A stretch of 15,534 bases of DNA, taken from NCBI GenBank assembly GCA_002729275.1, contig PBTP01000106.1, forward strand, positions 1-15,534, given 5' to 3'. Of the stretch, positions 1-7,270 are shown piece after piece. A program made the position numbers and the translations under genes. The notes beneath the pieces were generated by a model. The model made no database searches and had not been told where the DNA came from. It saw only the letters and a list, made by a program, of their open reading frames with translations. Every line of letters begins with the position of its first letter. Position 1 is the stretch's first letter. The DNA is from Roseibacillus sp. Its GTDB lineage: Bacteria > Verrucomicrobiota > Verrucomicrobiia > Verrucomicrobiales > Akkermansiaceae.

Positions 1-15
1 AGGTTCCTCACTCAT
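1..15 (-). CDS. Start of a minus-strand gene, cut by the window edge
   Basis: On the minus strand an ATG at 15-13 begins the codons for M-S-E-E-P and then leaves the window. It is preceded by an AAAGGA sequence (minus-strand positions 28-23) seven bases upstream of the ATG, one of only two good Shine-Dalgarno matches in this window. The product cannot be named from five residues. It reads in the same direction as alaS but is separated from it by about 770 bases that hold two opposite-strand ORFs, so it probably has its own promoter. Confidence 0.5.
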
Positions 16-75
16 GACACTATCCTTTCAAGTCGCGTTCGATTTTCAAGGCCTTTGACGCATCGTCTCTTTGTG

Positions 76-94
76 GTAGCTGCGCGCGCGCTAC
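76..94. repeat. GC-rich inverted repeat (possible hairpin)
   Basis: GTAGC at 76-80 pairs with GCTAC at 90-94, and the alternating GC tract between them can add two more pairs around a bulged T. It lies in the divergent gap between the minus-strand gene at the left edge and the first plus-strand ORF. No T-run follows, so it is not a typical intrinsic terminator. It may simply reflect a GC repeat tract. Confidence 0.3.
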
Positions 95-140
95 GCGGCT
101 TGTTTCACTACTGGGTTTTTGAGACATCTAAAGCTACGCC

Positions 141-365
141 ATGTTGTCTGACCAGTTGATCATTGTCGTGATGTTTGTTGCCAGCGGGTTGGTGGCCGGG
201 GGGGCTTGGCTGTCTCCACGCGACAGGACCTCGCACCACCTTATGGCCTTTGGAGCGAGCATGGGACTTGCGTTTCCGATGGGCGCACACCTGTTGGTTT
301 TTCATATCTATACTCTCGGGGAGCTCGGCATTCTCCTTTATTTTGGTGGGGCTTCAGGCTGGTAA
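141..365 (+). CDS. Small membrane protein of unknown function (possibly the front part of a broken longer gene)
   Basis: This ORF encodes 74 residues. It starts at ATG 141 with no Shine-Dalgarno sequence and ends at a TAA. Residues 5-24 and about 35-56 are hydrophobic enough to be two membrane helices, joined by a short charged loop (PRDRTS). I recognise no family. The reading frame after the stop stays open and meets the next ORF in the same frame. The codons just beyond the stop spell another hydrophobic stretch (LFALVFL) followed by basic residues (RSRLVWRR), which looks like the end of a third helix. The ORF may therefore be an independent small gene, or the upstream piece of a gene interrupted by a nonsense change or sequence error. 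Confidence in this exact extent is modest. Confidence 0.4.
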   Translation: MLSDQLIIVVMFVASGLVAGGAWLSPRDRTSHHLMAFGASMGLAFPMGAHLLVFHIYTLGELGILLYFGGASGW

Positions 366-428
366 CTCTTCGCGCTCGTGTTCCTGCGATCGCGCTTGGT
401 GTGGCGACGGCCAGATGGGCGCGGCCCC

Positions 429-767
429 ATGAGCGAAGAAATTACCGAAAGACCAGAGAGGAAAGGGGTCGCTACGACTCTTGGAATCGCAGCCCTGTGG
501 GCCCTCGCCTTGACAGGACCGATCGCATTAGTAATCGGGGGGCTGGCGCCTCGACAGAAAGGAGTAACGGACTGGGTGATGTTCTCTGGAGGAGCCCTCT
601 TGCTCGCCATCCCCCTCTCCCTCGACTTTATCCCCCTTGGCGTCCTCGTTTTTTCTTTCGGCCTCCTGATGGGCAGCCTTGCTAGGCGCCAGCGCGCCAA
701 GGCGGAACTCATCATCAGGTCTCTGAAAGCCGGCGGAGACGGCGCGCAAGAAGGCTCGTCGCAATAA
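429..767 (+). CDS. Small membrane protein of unknown function
   Basis: The product is 112 residues from ATG 429 (M-S-E-E-I-T-E-R). It has a charged N-terminus, a hydrophobic segment at about residues 16-40, a second hydrophobic stretch at about 48-82 long enough for one or two helices, and a basic then Gly/Ser-rich cytoplasmic-looking tail (ARRQRAKAE). No family is recognised. The start was chosen because the sequence turns hydrophilic and start-like there. A GTG at 378 in the same frame would add 17 mostly basic or hydrophobic residues. Neither start has a clear ribosome binding site. The ORF is in the same frame as the one ending at 365 (see that entry). It converges on the 3' end of alaS with a gap of only 19 bases and no evident terminator. 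Confidence 0.5.
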   Translation: MSEEITERPERKGVATTLGIAALWALALTGPIALVIGGLAPRQKGVTDWVMFSGGALLLAIPLSLDFIPLGVLVFSFGLLMGSLARRQRAKAELIIRSLKAGGDGAQEGSSQ

Positions 768-786
768 AGCTTCTTTATGAAGTGGC

Positions 787-3537
787 CTATTGGAATTCCG
801 CGCGGGCGGCGGCAAGCAGATTATTTTTCCCAGAGCGGTCCGGCCCTGCGCCGCGGGCCATGTCGGGCTTGCCTCCACCCTTGCCACCGACCAAGGGGGC
901 GAGGGTTTTGATCAGGTTCCCGGCCTGGTTTCCAGCGCTCTGTCCTTCAGACCCGCAGAGAGCCCCAAGGTGAAGTTTTTCCCCATCATCGACTACTAGG
1001 ACCGCAGAGCCGATGAACCCTGCCTTTTTCAGGCCATTAAGCAGCTCCTGGAGAAGGGCAGGGGGGCCCTCCAGAGATTCGACGATTGCGGGGGGATGGG
1101 TATCGCCCTCCAAAAGGGCCGCGAGGAAAGTGTCAGCCTGTTGTGCAGCATTCGCAGCCTGAGCTTTCTTGAGGGCTTTTTCGGCCTCAACCGCAGTGGA
1201 CTTGATGACCGCGGCATCGGCGTCGTCGGCGGGCTTGAGCTGCTCGGCGCCGAGGGCCGAGAGGCCTTCGTTGGCAGCGCTTAGCTTGGCTAGGGCAGCC
1301 CGCTTCTCTTCGGCTTCCTGTTCTTCAAGCTCAACTAGGTAGGCCTCGGCGGCGGCCCCGCAGACTGCTTCGATCCGACGAGTTCCGGCAGCGATGGCTT
1401 CCTCACGGCGAATTTTGAAGAGCCCGATTTCCGCGGTGTTACGGACGTGAGCGCCCCCACACAGCTCCATCGAGTAGCCGTTAAGCGCCTGGGGCTCGCC
1501 CCCGATCTGAACTACCCGTACTTTGTTTCCGTATTTGTCTCCAAAGAACTGCATGATGTCTTCACGCCCCTGAACTTTCTCGAAGGGAACTTCTTGCCAA
1601 CTGACCACCTCGCTGGCCTCGATGCGGGCATTAACTTGCTCTTCAAGGGCCGCGACTTGTTCCGCGCTTACGGCGCTGGAAGTGAAGTCAAAACGCAGGC
1701 GATCCTCGGCCACCAGCGACCCCTGCTGGGTTGCCTCTGGAGAAACAATCTCATGCAGGGCCCAGTGCAGAAGGTGGGTGGCGGTATGGTGGGCTTCGAT
1801 TGGACGACGCCTCGCGCCGTGAATGGAAAGGGTGACCTTGTCGCCAGCTTTCAGGGTGGTGGCTTGCTCCGCGTGAACGCCATGGGCCCGGGCTGAGCCA
1901 ATCTGCTGGAGCGCGACCACCGGGATTTCAGCGTTTCCGGTCATGAGCGCTCCGGTGTCTCCAACCTGTCCTCCCATTTCTGCATAGAAGGGAGAGCGAT
2001 CAGTCAGGAGCCAGCAAAGGTCGCCCTCGATGTGGACCTCGAGGATAGTCGCTTCGCAGCTGTCCTGCTCAAAGCCGATGAACTCGGTGGAAACTTGGGT
2101 GGAAATGTCGAGTGCGGAAACAATTTCCGATTTCTGGGCCTTACGGGCGATTTGCCTGGCCTGCTCCATGAGTTCCTCGAACCGTGACATTTCCAGAGGG
2201 ATTCCCCGCTCGCGGCAGAGGAGCTGGGTGAGGTCTACCGGAAATCCAAAGGTGTCATACAGCTTGAAGGCTGCCTCTGCCGGGAAGGCCGTACCGGTAA
2301 GCTTGCTAGCTTCCTCTTCGAAGAGGTTCAGGCCGCGGTCGAGGGTCTCGTTGAAGCTGCGCTCCTCACGCTGCAGGGTTTCCACTATGACAGATTCCCG
2401 AGCCTTGAGCTCTGGAAAGGCCTCTTTCATCTGGGTTACGAGAGAATTAACAAGGGCGGTCAGAACAAATTTATCTCCGGTAAAGCCAAGAGATCGGCCG
2501 TATCGCACCGCGCGTCGGAGGATGCGCCGAAGGACGTAGTTGCGCCCGGTATTACCCGGAAGAATTCCATCTGCGATGGAGAAGCTGAGGGTGCGAAGAT
2601 GGTCAGCGATGACCCGGAAGGCCACCGCGGTCTTGACGACCTCTTCCGGCGCTTCTTGGTCAGGTCCGGGGTAAACGTCCTGATAGGTTTTCCCGCTGAG
2701 CTCCTCAAGAGTGTCGAAGATCGGGCGAAAAACATCGGTATTGTAATTGGAGGCCTTCTGCGAGAAATCCGTGAAGCCTTTCGTGTTCTGGATGATCGAG
2801 CAGGCACGCTCGAAGCCCATGCCGGTATCCACATGCCTGGAGGGAAGGTCCCGGAAGCTCCCATCGGCCTCGGCATTGAATTGAATGAAGACGAGGTTCC
2901 AGATCTCGATGCACTGATCGCTGTCCTTGTTTACTAGGAGGCCCCCGGTGTCTCCCTCCGGGGTAAGGTCCACATGCAGTTCCGAGCATGGACCGCAGGG
3001 CCCAGTCTCCCCCATCATCCAGAAGTTATCAGCCTTGTTTCCATCTACGATATGGACGCCGGGGTCGCAGCCTGCCTTTTCGAATAAGGCCTTCCAGTAG
3101 TCGTAGGCCTCCTGATCAAAGTCGGCGGGATCGCCCGGTCCGGGCCGATAGACGGTGGCGTAAAGGCGCTCGGGAGGAAAGCCCCACCGCTCCACCATGA
3201 GCTCCCAGGCCCAGGTGATGGCATCTCTCTTGAAATAATTGCCGAAGGACCAGTTCCCCAGCATCTCGAAAAAGGTGTGGTGGTAAGAGTCCTGCCCGAC
3301 ATCCTCCAAATCGTTGTGCTTACCACCCGCCCTGATGCATTTCTGGGTGTCTACAGCGCGTGGAGGAGCGTAGGGGGCTTTTTCGGTGCCGAGAAAGTAG
3401 GGGACGAACTGATTCATTCCCGCATTGGTGAAGAGCAACCCGGGGGACTGAGGAAGAAGCGAGGCGGAAGGCACCACGGAGTGCTCCTTCTCTTCGAAGA
3501 AGCTCAGGAAGCTCTGGCGAATTTCCGCAGCGGTCAT
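787..3537 (-). CDS. alaS: Alanyl-tRNA synthetase
   Basis: This enzyme charges tRNA-Ala with alanine and hydrolyses mischarged Ser-/Gly-tRNA-Ala in the cytoplasm. The product is 916 residues, somewhat longer than the roughly 870-880 of well-studied bacterial AlaS. The N-terminal class II core is intact: TAAEIRQSFL at the start, FTNAGMNQF near 36-44, QKCIRAGGKHNDLEDVG near 65-81 and HHTFFEMLGNWSFG at 86-99. The editing domain carries the zinc ligands H584-x3-H588 (HTATH) and C693-x3-H697 (CGGAH). A charged helical linker (about 735-800) leads to the C-Ala domain, which ends with the GGKGGGKPDMA motif at 885-895. The frame is open upstream to a TTG at 3576, but ATG 3537 gives the usual family start MTAAEIRQSF, so I chose it. 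No good Shine-Dalgarno sequence precedes either start. No T-box leader is visible. Confidence 0.97.
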   Translation of the reverse strand: MTAAEIRQSFLSFFEEKEHSVVPSASLLPQSPGLLFTNAGMNQFVPYFLGTEKAPYAPPRAVDTQKCIRAGGKHNDLEDVGQDSYHHTFFEMLGNWSFGNYFKRDAITWAWELMVERWGFPPERLYATVYRPGPGDPADFDQEAYDYWKALFEKAGCDPGVHIVDGNKADNFWMMGETGPCGPCSELHVDLTPEGDTGGLLVNKDSDQCIEIWNLVFIQFNAEADGSFRDLPSRHVDTGMGFERACSIIQNTKGFTDFSQKASNYNTDVFRPIFDTLEELSGKTYQDVYPGPDQEAPEEVVKTAVAFRVIADHLRTLSFSIADGILPGNTGRNYVLRRILRRAVRYGRSLGFTGDKFVLTALVNSLVTQMKEAFPELKARESVIVETLQREERSFNETLDRGLNLFEEEASKLTGTAFPAEAAFKLYDTFGFPVDLTQLLCRERGIPLEMSRFEELMEQARQIARKAQKSEIVSALDISTQVSTEFIGFEQDSCEATILEVHIEGDLCWLLTDRSPFYAEMGGQVGDTGALMTGNAEIPVVALQQIGSARAHGVHAEQATTLKAGDKVTLSIHGARRRPIEAHHTATHLLHWALHEIVSPEATQQGSLVAEDRLRFDFTSSAVSAEQVAALEEQVNARIEASEVVSWQEVPFEKVQGREDIMQFFGDKYGNKVRVVQIGGEPQALNGYSMELCGGAHVRNTAEIGLFKIRREEAIAAGTRRIEAVCGAAAEAYLVELEEQEAEEKRAALAKLSAANEGLSALGAEQLKPADDADAAVIKSTAVEAEKALKKAQAANAAQQADTFLAALLEGDTHPPAIVESLEGPPALLQELLNGLKKAGFIGSAVLVVDDGEKLHLGALCGSEGQSAGNQAGNLIKTLAPLVGGKGGGKPDMARGAGPDRSGKNNLLAAARAEFQ

Positions 3538-3633
3538 GGGGCGGTGATTTGGAGCGGCATTCGCAGCTGATGGCAAGGACGGAGATGGGAAGAGGCAGAA
3601 GTTTTCACAATAACTCGACTGGGGAAGCTCACC

Positions 3634-3648
3634 ACCCAGGATCTGGGT
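3634..3648. repeat. Perfect 6-bp hairpin in the alaS / haloperoxidase divergent region
   Basis: ACCCAG (3634-3639) and CTGGGT (3643-3648) are exact complements around a three-base loop. The element lies about 100 bases upstream of the alaS start and on the opposite side of the promoter proposed for the haloperoxidase gene. It could be a leader hairpin of alaS or an operator. It is short enough to be chance. Confidence 0.3.
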
Positions 3649-3678
3649 AAGGAGGGAGAGTTGCTTGGCCGTGGGGGC

Positions 3679-3707
3679 TTGACGGCAGAAGGTCCCCTAG
3701 GTAGTTT
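3679..3707 (+). promoter_or_regulatory. Candidate sigma-70 type promoter for the haloperoxidase gene
   Basis: TTGACG at 3679-3684 differs from the -35 consensus at one position. It is followed after exactly 17 bases by TAGTTT at 3702-3707, a -10-like box that keeps the first two and last bases. A closer match to the -10 consensus, GATAAT at 3716-3721, lies just downstream but has no -35 partner at the right distance. Transcription from here would give a leader of about 30 bases ahead of ATG 3746. Confidence 0.4.
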
Positions 3708-3745
3708 AATAAAGGGATAATTCCTATCTTAGCACCCTTCTCTTA

Positions 3746-5791
3746 ATGAAAAACCACCTCCGCTGGGGCGTCAGTCTGGCCGCCGCCCTTCTCTTAACGG
3801 TCATGCCGTCTTCGGCAGATTCCGTCGCCCGGACCTGGAACGAACAGAATCTGGCTGCGGTGCGTCTTTCGTTTCCCGATCCTCCGGTCCATGCTCGCAA
3901 TTTGTTTCATGTTTCAGTGGCAATGTACGACGCGTGGGCGGCTTACGATCCAGAAGCGACCGGCTACCTTTTTCGCGAGAATGCACCCTCAACCGGAGAT
4001 GTGGAAGCTGCTCGTCGGGAGGCAATCAGTCATGCCGCTTACCGGGTTTTGAGACACCGCTACATAGCCTTCCGCCATCCGAATACGCCCTTAGCTAACG
4101 CCCTCCAGATTCAAACTGAGCTTCGCGACCTCATGATTTCCCTTGGATACAATCCGAATGACCTGAGCACGGTGGGGAATAGCCCTTCCGCGGTGGGTAA
4201 CCGGGCAGGCGAAACCATCATCGACTGGACAACCAACGACAATTCCAACGAGGCCGGCGGGTATACCGACAGCAGTTATACTCCTGTCAACGACCCCCTT
4301 GTTCTTGCGTTCTCAGGCACCACCTTGAACGATCCTAATCGGTGGCAACCACTTGAATTTGTCGAGGCGTTCTCTCAGACCGGACAACCGCTCGCGTTCA
4401 ACACCCAGTCGTTTCTAGGTTCGCATTGGCGGGATGTATGGCCCTTTGCCTTGAGCCGGCAGCCAGGGGAGGTTCTGTATTTCGATCCCGGCTCTCCTCC
4501 CCAGCTGGAGGGCGATGGAGAGGAGGAATTCAAGGCAGGAAACCTCGAGGTTATTCGTTTCAGTAGCCGTCTGGATCCTGCTGTCGCTCTAGTCAGAGAC
4601 TTTTCACCCGGCGCGGTTGGGAACAATCTACTAGGAACGAATGATGGAAGCGGGCACCTCCTCAACCCGACCACAGGGGCCAGCTATGCCCCAAATCTCA
4701 TCAATGAGGCTGACTTTGGCAGGGTCGTTGCGGAATACTGGGCAGATGGCCCTGAGTCAGAAACTCCTCCGGGGCACTGGAATGTTATCGCAAACGAGAT
4801 GATGGATCACCCCTCCTTCGAGAGGCGCTTCGCGGGCTCCGGTCCTGAGCTCAATGAGCTGGAGTGGGAGACCAAGATGTATTTTCTTCTCAATGCATCG
4901 TTGCATGATGCGGCTGTCGCTGCGTGGGCCTGCAAGCGGGAGTACGACTACGTTCGCCCGATCAGCGCCATCCGCTACATGGGAGGTCAGGGGCAGTCCA
5001 GCCATCCGGGGTTGCCGTTTTATAGCGAGGAGGGCATTCCCCTTGAGGCCGGACTCGTGGAAGTGGTGTCCCGAACCACTGCCAATGGCGCGGGAAGGCA
5101 CGCTAACCTTGGGTCAAGCGCGATCGGGAAAATCGCTATTTATTCCTGGCAGGGGGAGCCGGCCAACACGGCAACCCAGATTGGAGGAGTAGGATGGATT
5201 CTTGCAGAAGACTGGCTCCCTTATCAGCGGGACACCTTTGTCACTCCTGCGTTCGCGGCTTATCTTTCAGGACATAGCACTTTCAGCCGCGCGGCTGCAG
5301 AGGTGCTTACCCGCCTTACGGGAAGTGAGTTTTTTCCCGGTGGCCTTGCCGTTCATGAAGTCGACGAGTTGGAATTTGAAGCGGGCCCCACGGCTCCAGT
5401 TCAATTGCAATGGGCCACCTATTATGATGCCGCTGATCAGGCTGGTCTCTCCCGCCTTTATGGAGGTATTCATGTGCCGGCAGACGACGGCCCGGGCCGC
5501 ACGGTCGGATCCAAGTGCGGGATTGCGGCATGGGAGCTTGGGATCAAGTATTTTGATGGAAGTATCCTGCAGGAGCGACCGAGTTTGACCGTGGCCCGCC
5601 TTGCAGAGGACGAGGTCCGACTGGACTGGACGCAGCGGCGAGGCCTTTTTTACAAGGTGCTAAGAACAAACGACTTGGAAAATTTTAGCGACGAAACCTC
5701 CTTTGAGCGGGCCGCAGGTGACCGGGGCACACATACGATCAGCCCGCTGGGATCACCTCAGGAATTTTATCAGATCGAGCAGGCTGAGTAG
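3746..5791 (+). CDS. Secreted vanadium-dependent haloperoxidase / PAP2-like protein
   Basis: The product is 681 residues. An N-terminal signal peptide (about residues 1-24, cleavage near SSA|D) predicts export. The vanadate/phosphate pocket of the vanadium haloperoxidase-PAP2 superfamily can be read in full: K397-x6-R404-P405 (in CKREYDYVRP), S508-G509-H510 (in AYLSGHS) and S569-R570-x5-H576 (in SRLYGGIH), with D580 after it. By analogy with that superfamily, K397, R404, S508, G509 and R570 would hold the oxyanion, H510 would be the acid-base and H576 the covalent vanadate or phosphate ligand. The usual Pro of 'PSGH' is Leu here. Residues about 612-681 form a separate tail (VRLDW, GLFYKVLRTNDL, EFYQIE) typical of secreted Verrucomicrobiota and Planctomycetota proteins. 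The substrate is unknown: halide oxidation or phosphatase activity are both possible. The stop lies two bases before sixA, suggesting co-transcription. ATG 3746 has no Shine-Dalgarno but a C/T-rich leader. Confidence 0.88.
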   Translation: MKNHLRWGVSLAAALLLTVMPSSADSVARTWNEQNLAAVRLSFPDPPVHARNLFHVSVAMYDAWAAYDPEATGYLFRENAPSTGDVEAARREAISHAAYRVLRHRYIAFRHPNTPLANALQIQTELRDLMISLGYNPNDLSTVGNSPSAVGNRAGETIIDWTTNDNSNEAGGYTDSSYTPVNDPLVLAFSGTTLNDPNRWQPLEFVEAFSQTGQPLAFNTQSFLGSHWRDVWPFALSRQPGEVLYFDPGSPPQLEGDGEEEFKAGNLEVIRFSSRLDPAVALVRDFSPGAVGNNLLGTNDGSGHLLNPTTGASYAPNLINEADFGRVVAEYWADGPESETPPGHWNVIANEMMDHPSFERRFAGSGPELNELEWETKMYFLLNASLHDAAVAAWACKREYDYVRPISAIRYMGGQGQSSHPGLPFYSEEGIPLEAGLVEVVSRTTANGAGRHANLGSSAIGKIAIYSWQGEPANTATQIGGVGWILAEDWLPYQRDTFVTPAFAAYLSGHSTFSRAAAEVLTRLTGSEFFPGGLAVHEVDELEFEAGPTAPVQLQWATYYDAADQAGLSRLYGGIHVPADDGPGRTVGSKCGIAAWELGIKYFDGSILQERPSLTVARLAEDEVRLDWTQRRGLFYKVLRTNDLENFSDETSFERAAGDRGTHTISPLGSPQEFYQIEQAE

Positions 5792-5793
5792 GG

Positions 5794-6306
5794 ATGAAAT
5801 TCCGTCGCCTGATCCTCATGCGCCACGCGGAGAGCCCTTGGGAAGGAGTGGAAGCTCCTGATCATGAAAGGCCCCTTGGTGCCACGGGCCGCGAACAAGG
5901 CCCCCGGGTCGGAGCGGCTCTCGTCCAGAAAGGGTGGCTTCCCCAAATTGTGTTGAGCAGCGATGCGCAGCGGACCCGAGAAACATTCGATGGGTTGAGT
6001 GAAGGTTTTGTGACGAAGGTTGAGGTTCGGTTCCTCTCCTCCTTTTACCAATTCGGTCAGTCCGCAGCAGAGGAAGAAATGCTGATCTTGCCGGAGACCG
6101 TGAGCTGTGCTCTGCTGCTGGGCCATAATCCGGGTTGGGAGCACCTCGTGGAGAAGCTGACTGGAAAAGCAGTGGCGATGGAGCCGGCGACCGCAGTGGT
6201 CGTCGCGCAGCAATTGGGCACCTGGGGGGATGCGGCTTCGGTAGAGGGGTGGGAACTGGAGGAAGTGATTACGGCGAGGACGCTGCCTGCCGGGGACCAG
6301 ATCTAG
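5794..6306 (+). CDS. sixA: SixA-type phosphohistidine phosphatase (histidine phosphatase superfamily)
   Basis: The protein has 170 residues and belongs to the small branch of the histidine phosphatase superfamily, whose best known member, SixA, removes phosphate from phosphohistidine in phosphorelay proteins. The catalytic R10-H11 lies in LILMRHAES. A second conserved arginine is in SSDAQRTRETF (R60), and the second catalytic histidine is H111 in LLLGHNPGWEHL. It has no signal peptide and should be cytosolic. It begins two bases after the haloperoxidase stop and probably shares that transcript, although the partners would sit in different compartments. Its TAG stop (6304-6306) overlaps the stop of the opposite-strand lipoprotein gene within the palindrome CTAG. 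The true substrate in this organism cannot be told from sequence; small-molecule phosphatases share this fold. Confidence 0.85.
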   Translation: MKFRRLILMRHAESPWEGVEAPDHERPLGATGREQGPRVGAALVQKGWLPQIVLSSDAQRTRETFDGLSEGFVTKVEVRFLSSFYQFGQSAAEEEMLILPETVSCALLLGHNPGWEHLVEKLTGKAVAMEPATAVVVAQQLGTWGDAASVEGWELEEVITARTLPAGDQI

Positions 6307-6650
6307 TAGGCCCCGGCGTTGTAAAGTTGACCGTTAAGGTCCTCTTTCCCAAGGATTCCATACCTGCGCTCCAGGGCGCTACCATTCTTCCGGTCAAATT
6401 CCCGAACAGGAACTTTTCCAGCTCCTTCACTTAATTTCATGGTGGCAGGCTCAAGGATTCGCCGCCACTGGAAGTAGTAGTATTTGTCGTCCCACTTAGC
6501 GAGGGCGACGTGGTCCTGTGGCTGCAGGCCGCCAGCCCTGTCATGGATGAGCTCAAAGGTTACCTCCGGGTACGGACTGGGAGAGCGCTTGTTAAAGATA
6601 AAACAACCGGGAAGGGAAAGAAGCGTTAGCATGATGAGCAATTGCCTCAT
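6303..6650 (-). CDS. Small putative lipoprotein of unknown function
   Basis: The product is 115 residues from ATG 6650. The start was chosen because it opens a classic lipoprotein signal: M-R-Q, a hydrophobic run (LLIMLTLLSL) and a lipobox-like LPGC. Mature protein would be anchored by that Cys (residue 17). The open frame extends 73 codons further upstream, but that part lacks any secretion signal and runs into the divergent gene, so I rejected it. The remainder holds a hydrophilic domain with aromatic clusters (KWDDKYYYFQWRR) and ends at a TAG that overlaps the sixA stop tail-to-tail. No family recognised. Proline at the position two before the Cys is unusual for a lipobox, so lipidation is likely but not certain. 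Confidence 0.7.
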   Translation of the reverse strand: MRQLLIMLTLLSLPGCFIFNKRSPSPYPEVTFELIHDRAGGLQPQDHVALAKWDDKYYYFQWRRILEPATMKLSEGAGKVPVREFDRKNGSALERRYGILGKEDLNGQLYNAGAY

Positions 6651-6673
6651 CGGGAGAAATCTAATCAGCTGCT

Positions 6674-6689
6674 CCTCGACCGGTCGAGG
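6674..6689. promoter_or_regulatory. Perfect 16-bp palindrome in a divergent promoter region (candidate operator)
   Basis: The sequence CCTCGACCGGTCGAGG is an exact inverted repeat with no spacer. It lies in the 106-base gap between the divergent starts of the lipoprotein gene (6650) and the gene at 6757, 24 bases from the former and 68 bases from the latter. This is where a dimeric repressor or activator acting on both genes would bind. No known regulator motif is claimed. Confidence 0.4.
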
Positions 6690-6756
6690 GGAATTCAACG
6701 TTGCGGGCTCGCGGCCTGAATGATGGGATGGACCGCCCCGCGTCCCGGGAAGGTTA

Positions 6757-7221
6757 ATGCATCTTCGCTTTACAGAAGAGGAACTTAGCGTCCTCATTGA
6801 TATGATCAGCCTTGCGGCTGAGGTTGGGTCTCTTAATCGGAAGCCCGGGGCCAAGGAAGATTTTGCCAAGTTTGAAGAGCTGGAGAATACAATTCTTGAG
6901 AAGGCAACACATCTAGGGTTTGGCGATATTATTGAATTTGATGAGGCCCATCAGCGGTATCGGGTCACCACTGACTATCTGACCCGCTCCTTTGTTCAGG
7001 AAGCCATCGATGAGATGCGCAATGAAATCTTCTGGGAGGAGCTCACCCTCCGGCTCGCTGAGCGAGACGTCATACGCAAGATAGGACTGCCGGCATGGAA
7101 CTCTCTGGACGAGCAAAAGCGCAAAGAGCACACCAAGCCGATAGAAAAAAGCTACTGGGAAGAATTCACCAAGAGAGGAATCGATACACTCCACTTGATA
7201 GCGAGGTTCGAGACGGGCTAA
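6757..7221 (+). CDS. Hypothetical protein, upstream partner of a kinase-like gene
   Basis: The product is 154 residues with no signal peptide or membrane segment, so it is probably cytosolic. It is rich in charged residues and predicted mostly helical, opening MHLRFTEEELSVLIDMISLAAEV, which reads as an amphipathic helix pair. I recognise no domain or catalytic motif. ATG 6757 is supported by GGGAAGG (6747-6753), one of the two good Shine-Dalgarno matches in the window. It lies 49 bases ahead of the kinase-like gene in the same direction with no terminator between, so the two are probably one transcript. Possible roles as a substrate, activator or inhibitor of that kinase are guesses from position only. 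Confidence 0.75.
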   Translation: MHLRFTEEELSVLIDMISLAAEVGSLNRKPGAKEDFAKFEELENTILEKATHLGFGDIIEFDEAHQRYRVTTDYLTRSFVQEAIDEMRNEIFWEELTLRLAERDVIRKIGLPAWNSLDEQKRKEHTKPIEKSYWEEFTKRGIDTLHLIARFETG

Positions 7222-7270
7222 CGAGCCTACTTATATTTTGCTCTCCCGGCGGATGCTCCGAGCTAACTCC

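Noticed and set aside
206..685. 159-residue plus-strand frame overlapping the small membrane ORFs
   Set aside because: Its Arg/Pro/Gly-rich translation lacks hydrophobic or domain character, while the 141 and 429 frames look like membrane proteins.
1447..2539. Plus-strand open frames of 149 and 169 residues within alaS
   Set aside because: They are antisense to the editing and catalytic domains of AlaS. Their composition (Ser/Arg/Gly-rich) is that of a shadow frame, and no family is recognisable.
3538..3745. T-box riboswitch for alaS
   Set aside because: The leader lacks a T-box sequence and a specifier-loop structure. Only a short 6-bp hairpin is seen.
3734..3797. Direct repeat CCCTTCTCTTAA occurring before and shortly after the haloperoxidase start
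   Set aside because: Two copies of about 12 bases, one within the signal-peptide coding region, with no third copy or regular spacing. Chance is the simpler reading.
6651..6869. 73-codon upstream extension of the small lipoprotein gene
   Set aside because: It would bury the lipoprotein signal in the middle of the protein and overlap the divergent gene with a good ribosome binding site, so the start at 6650 is preferred.
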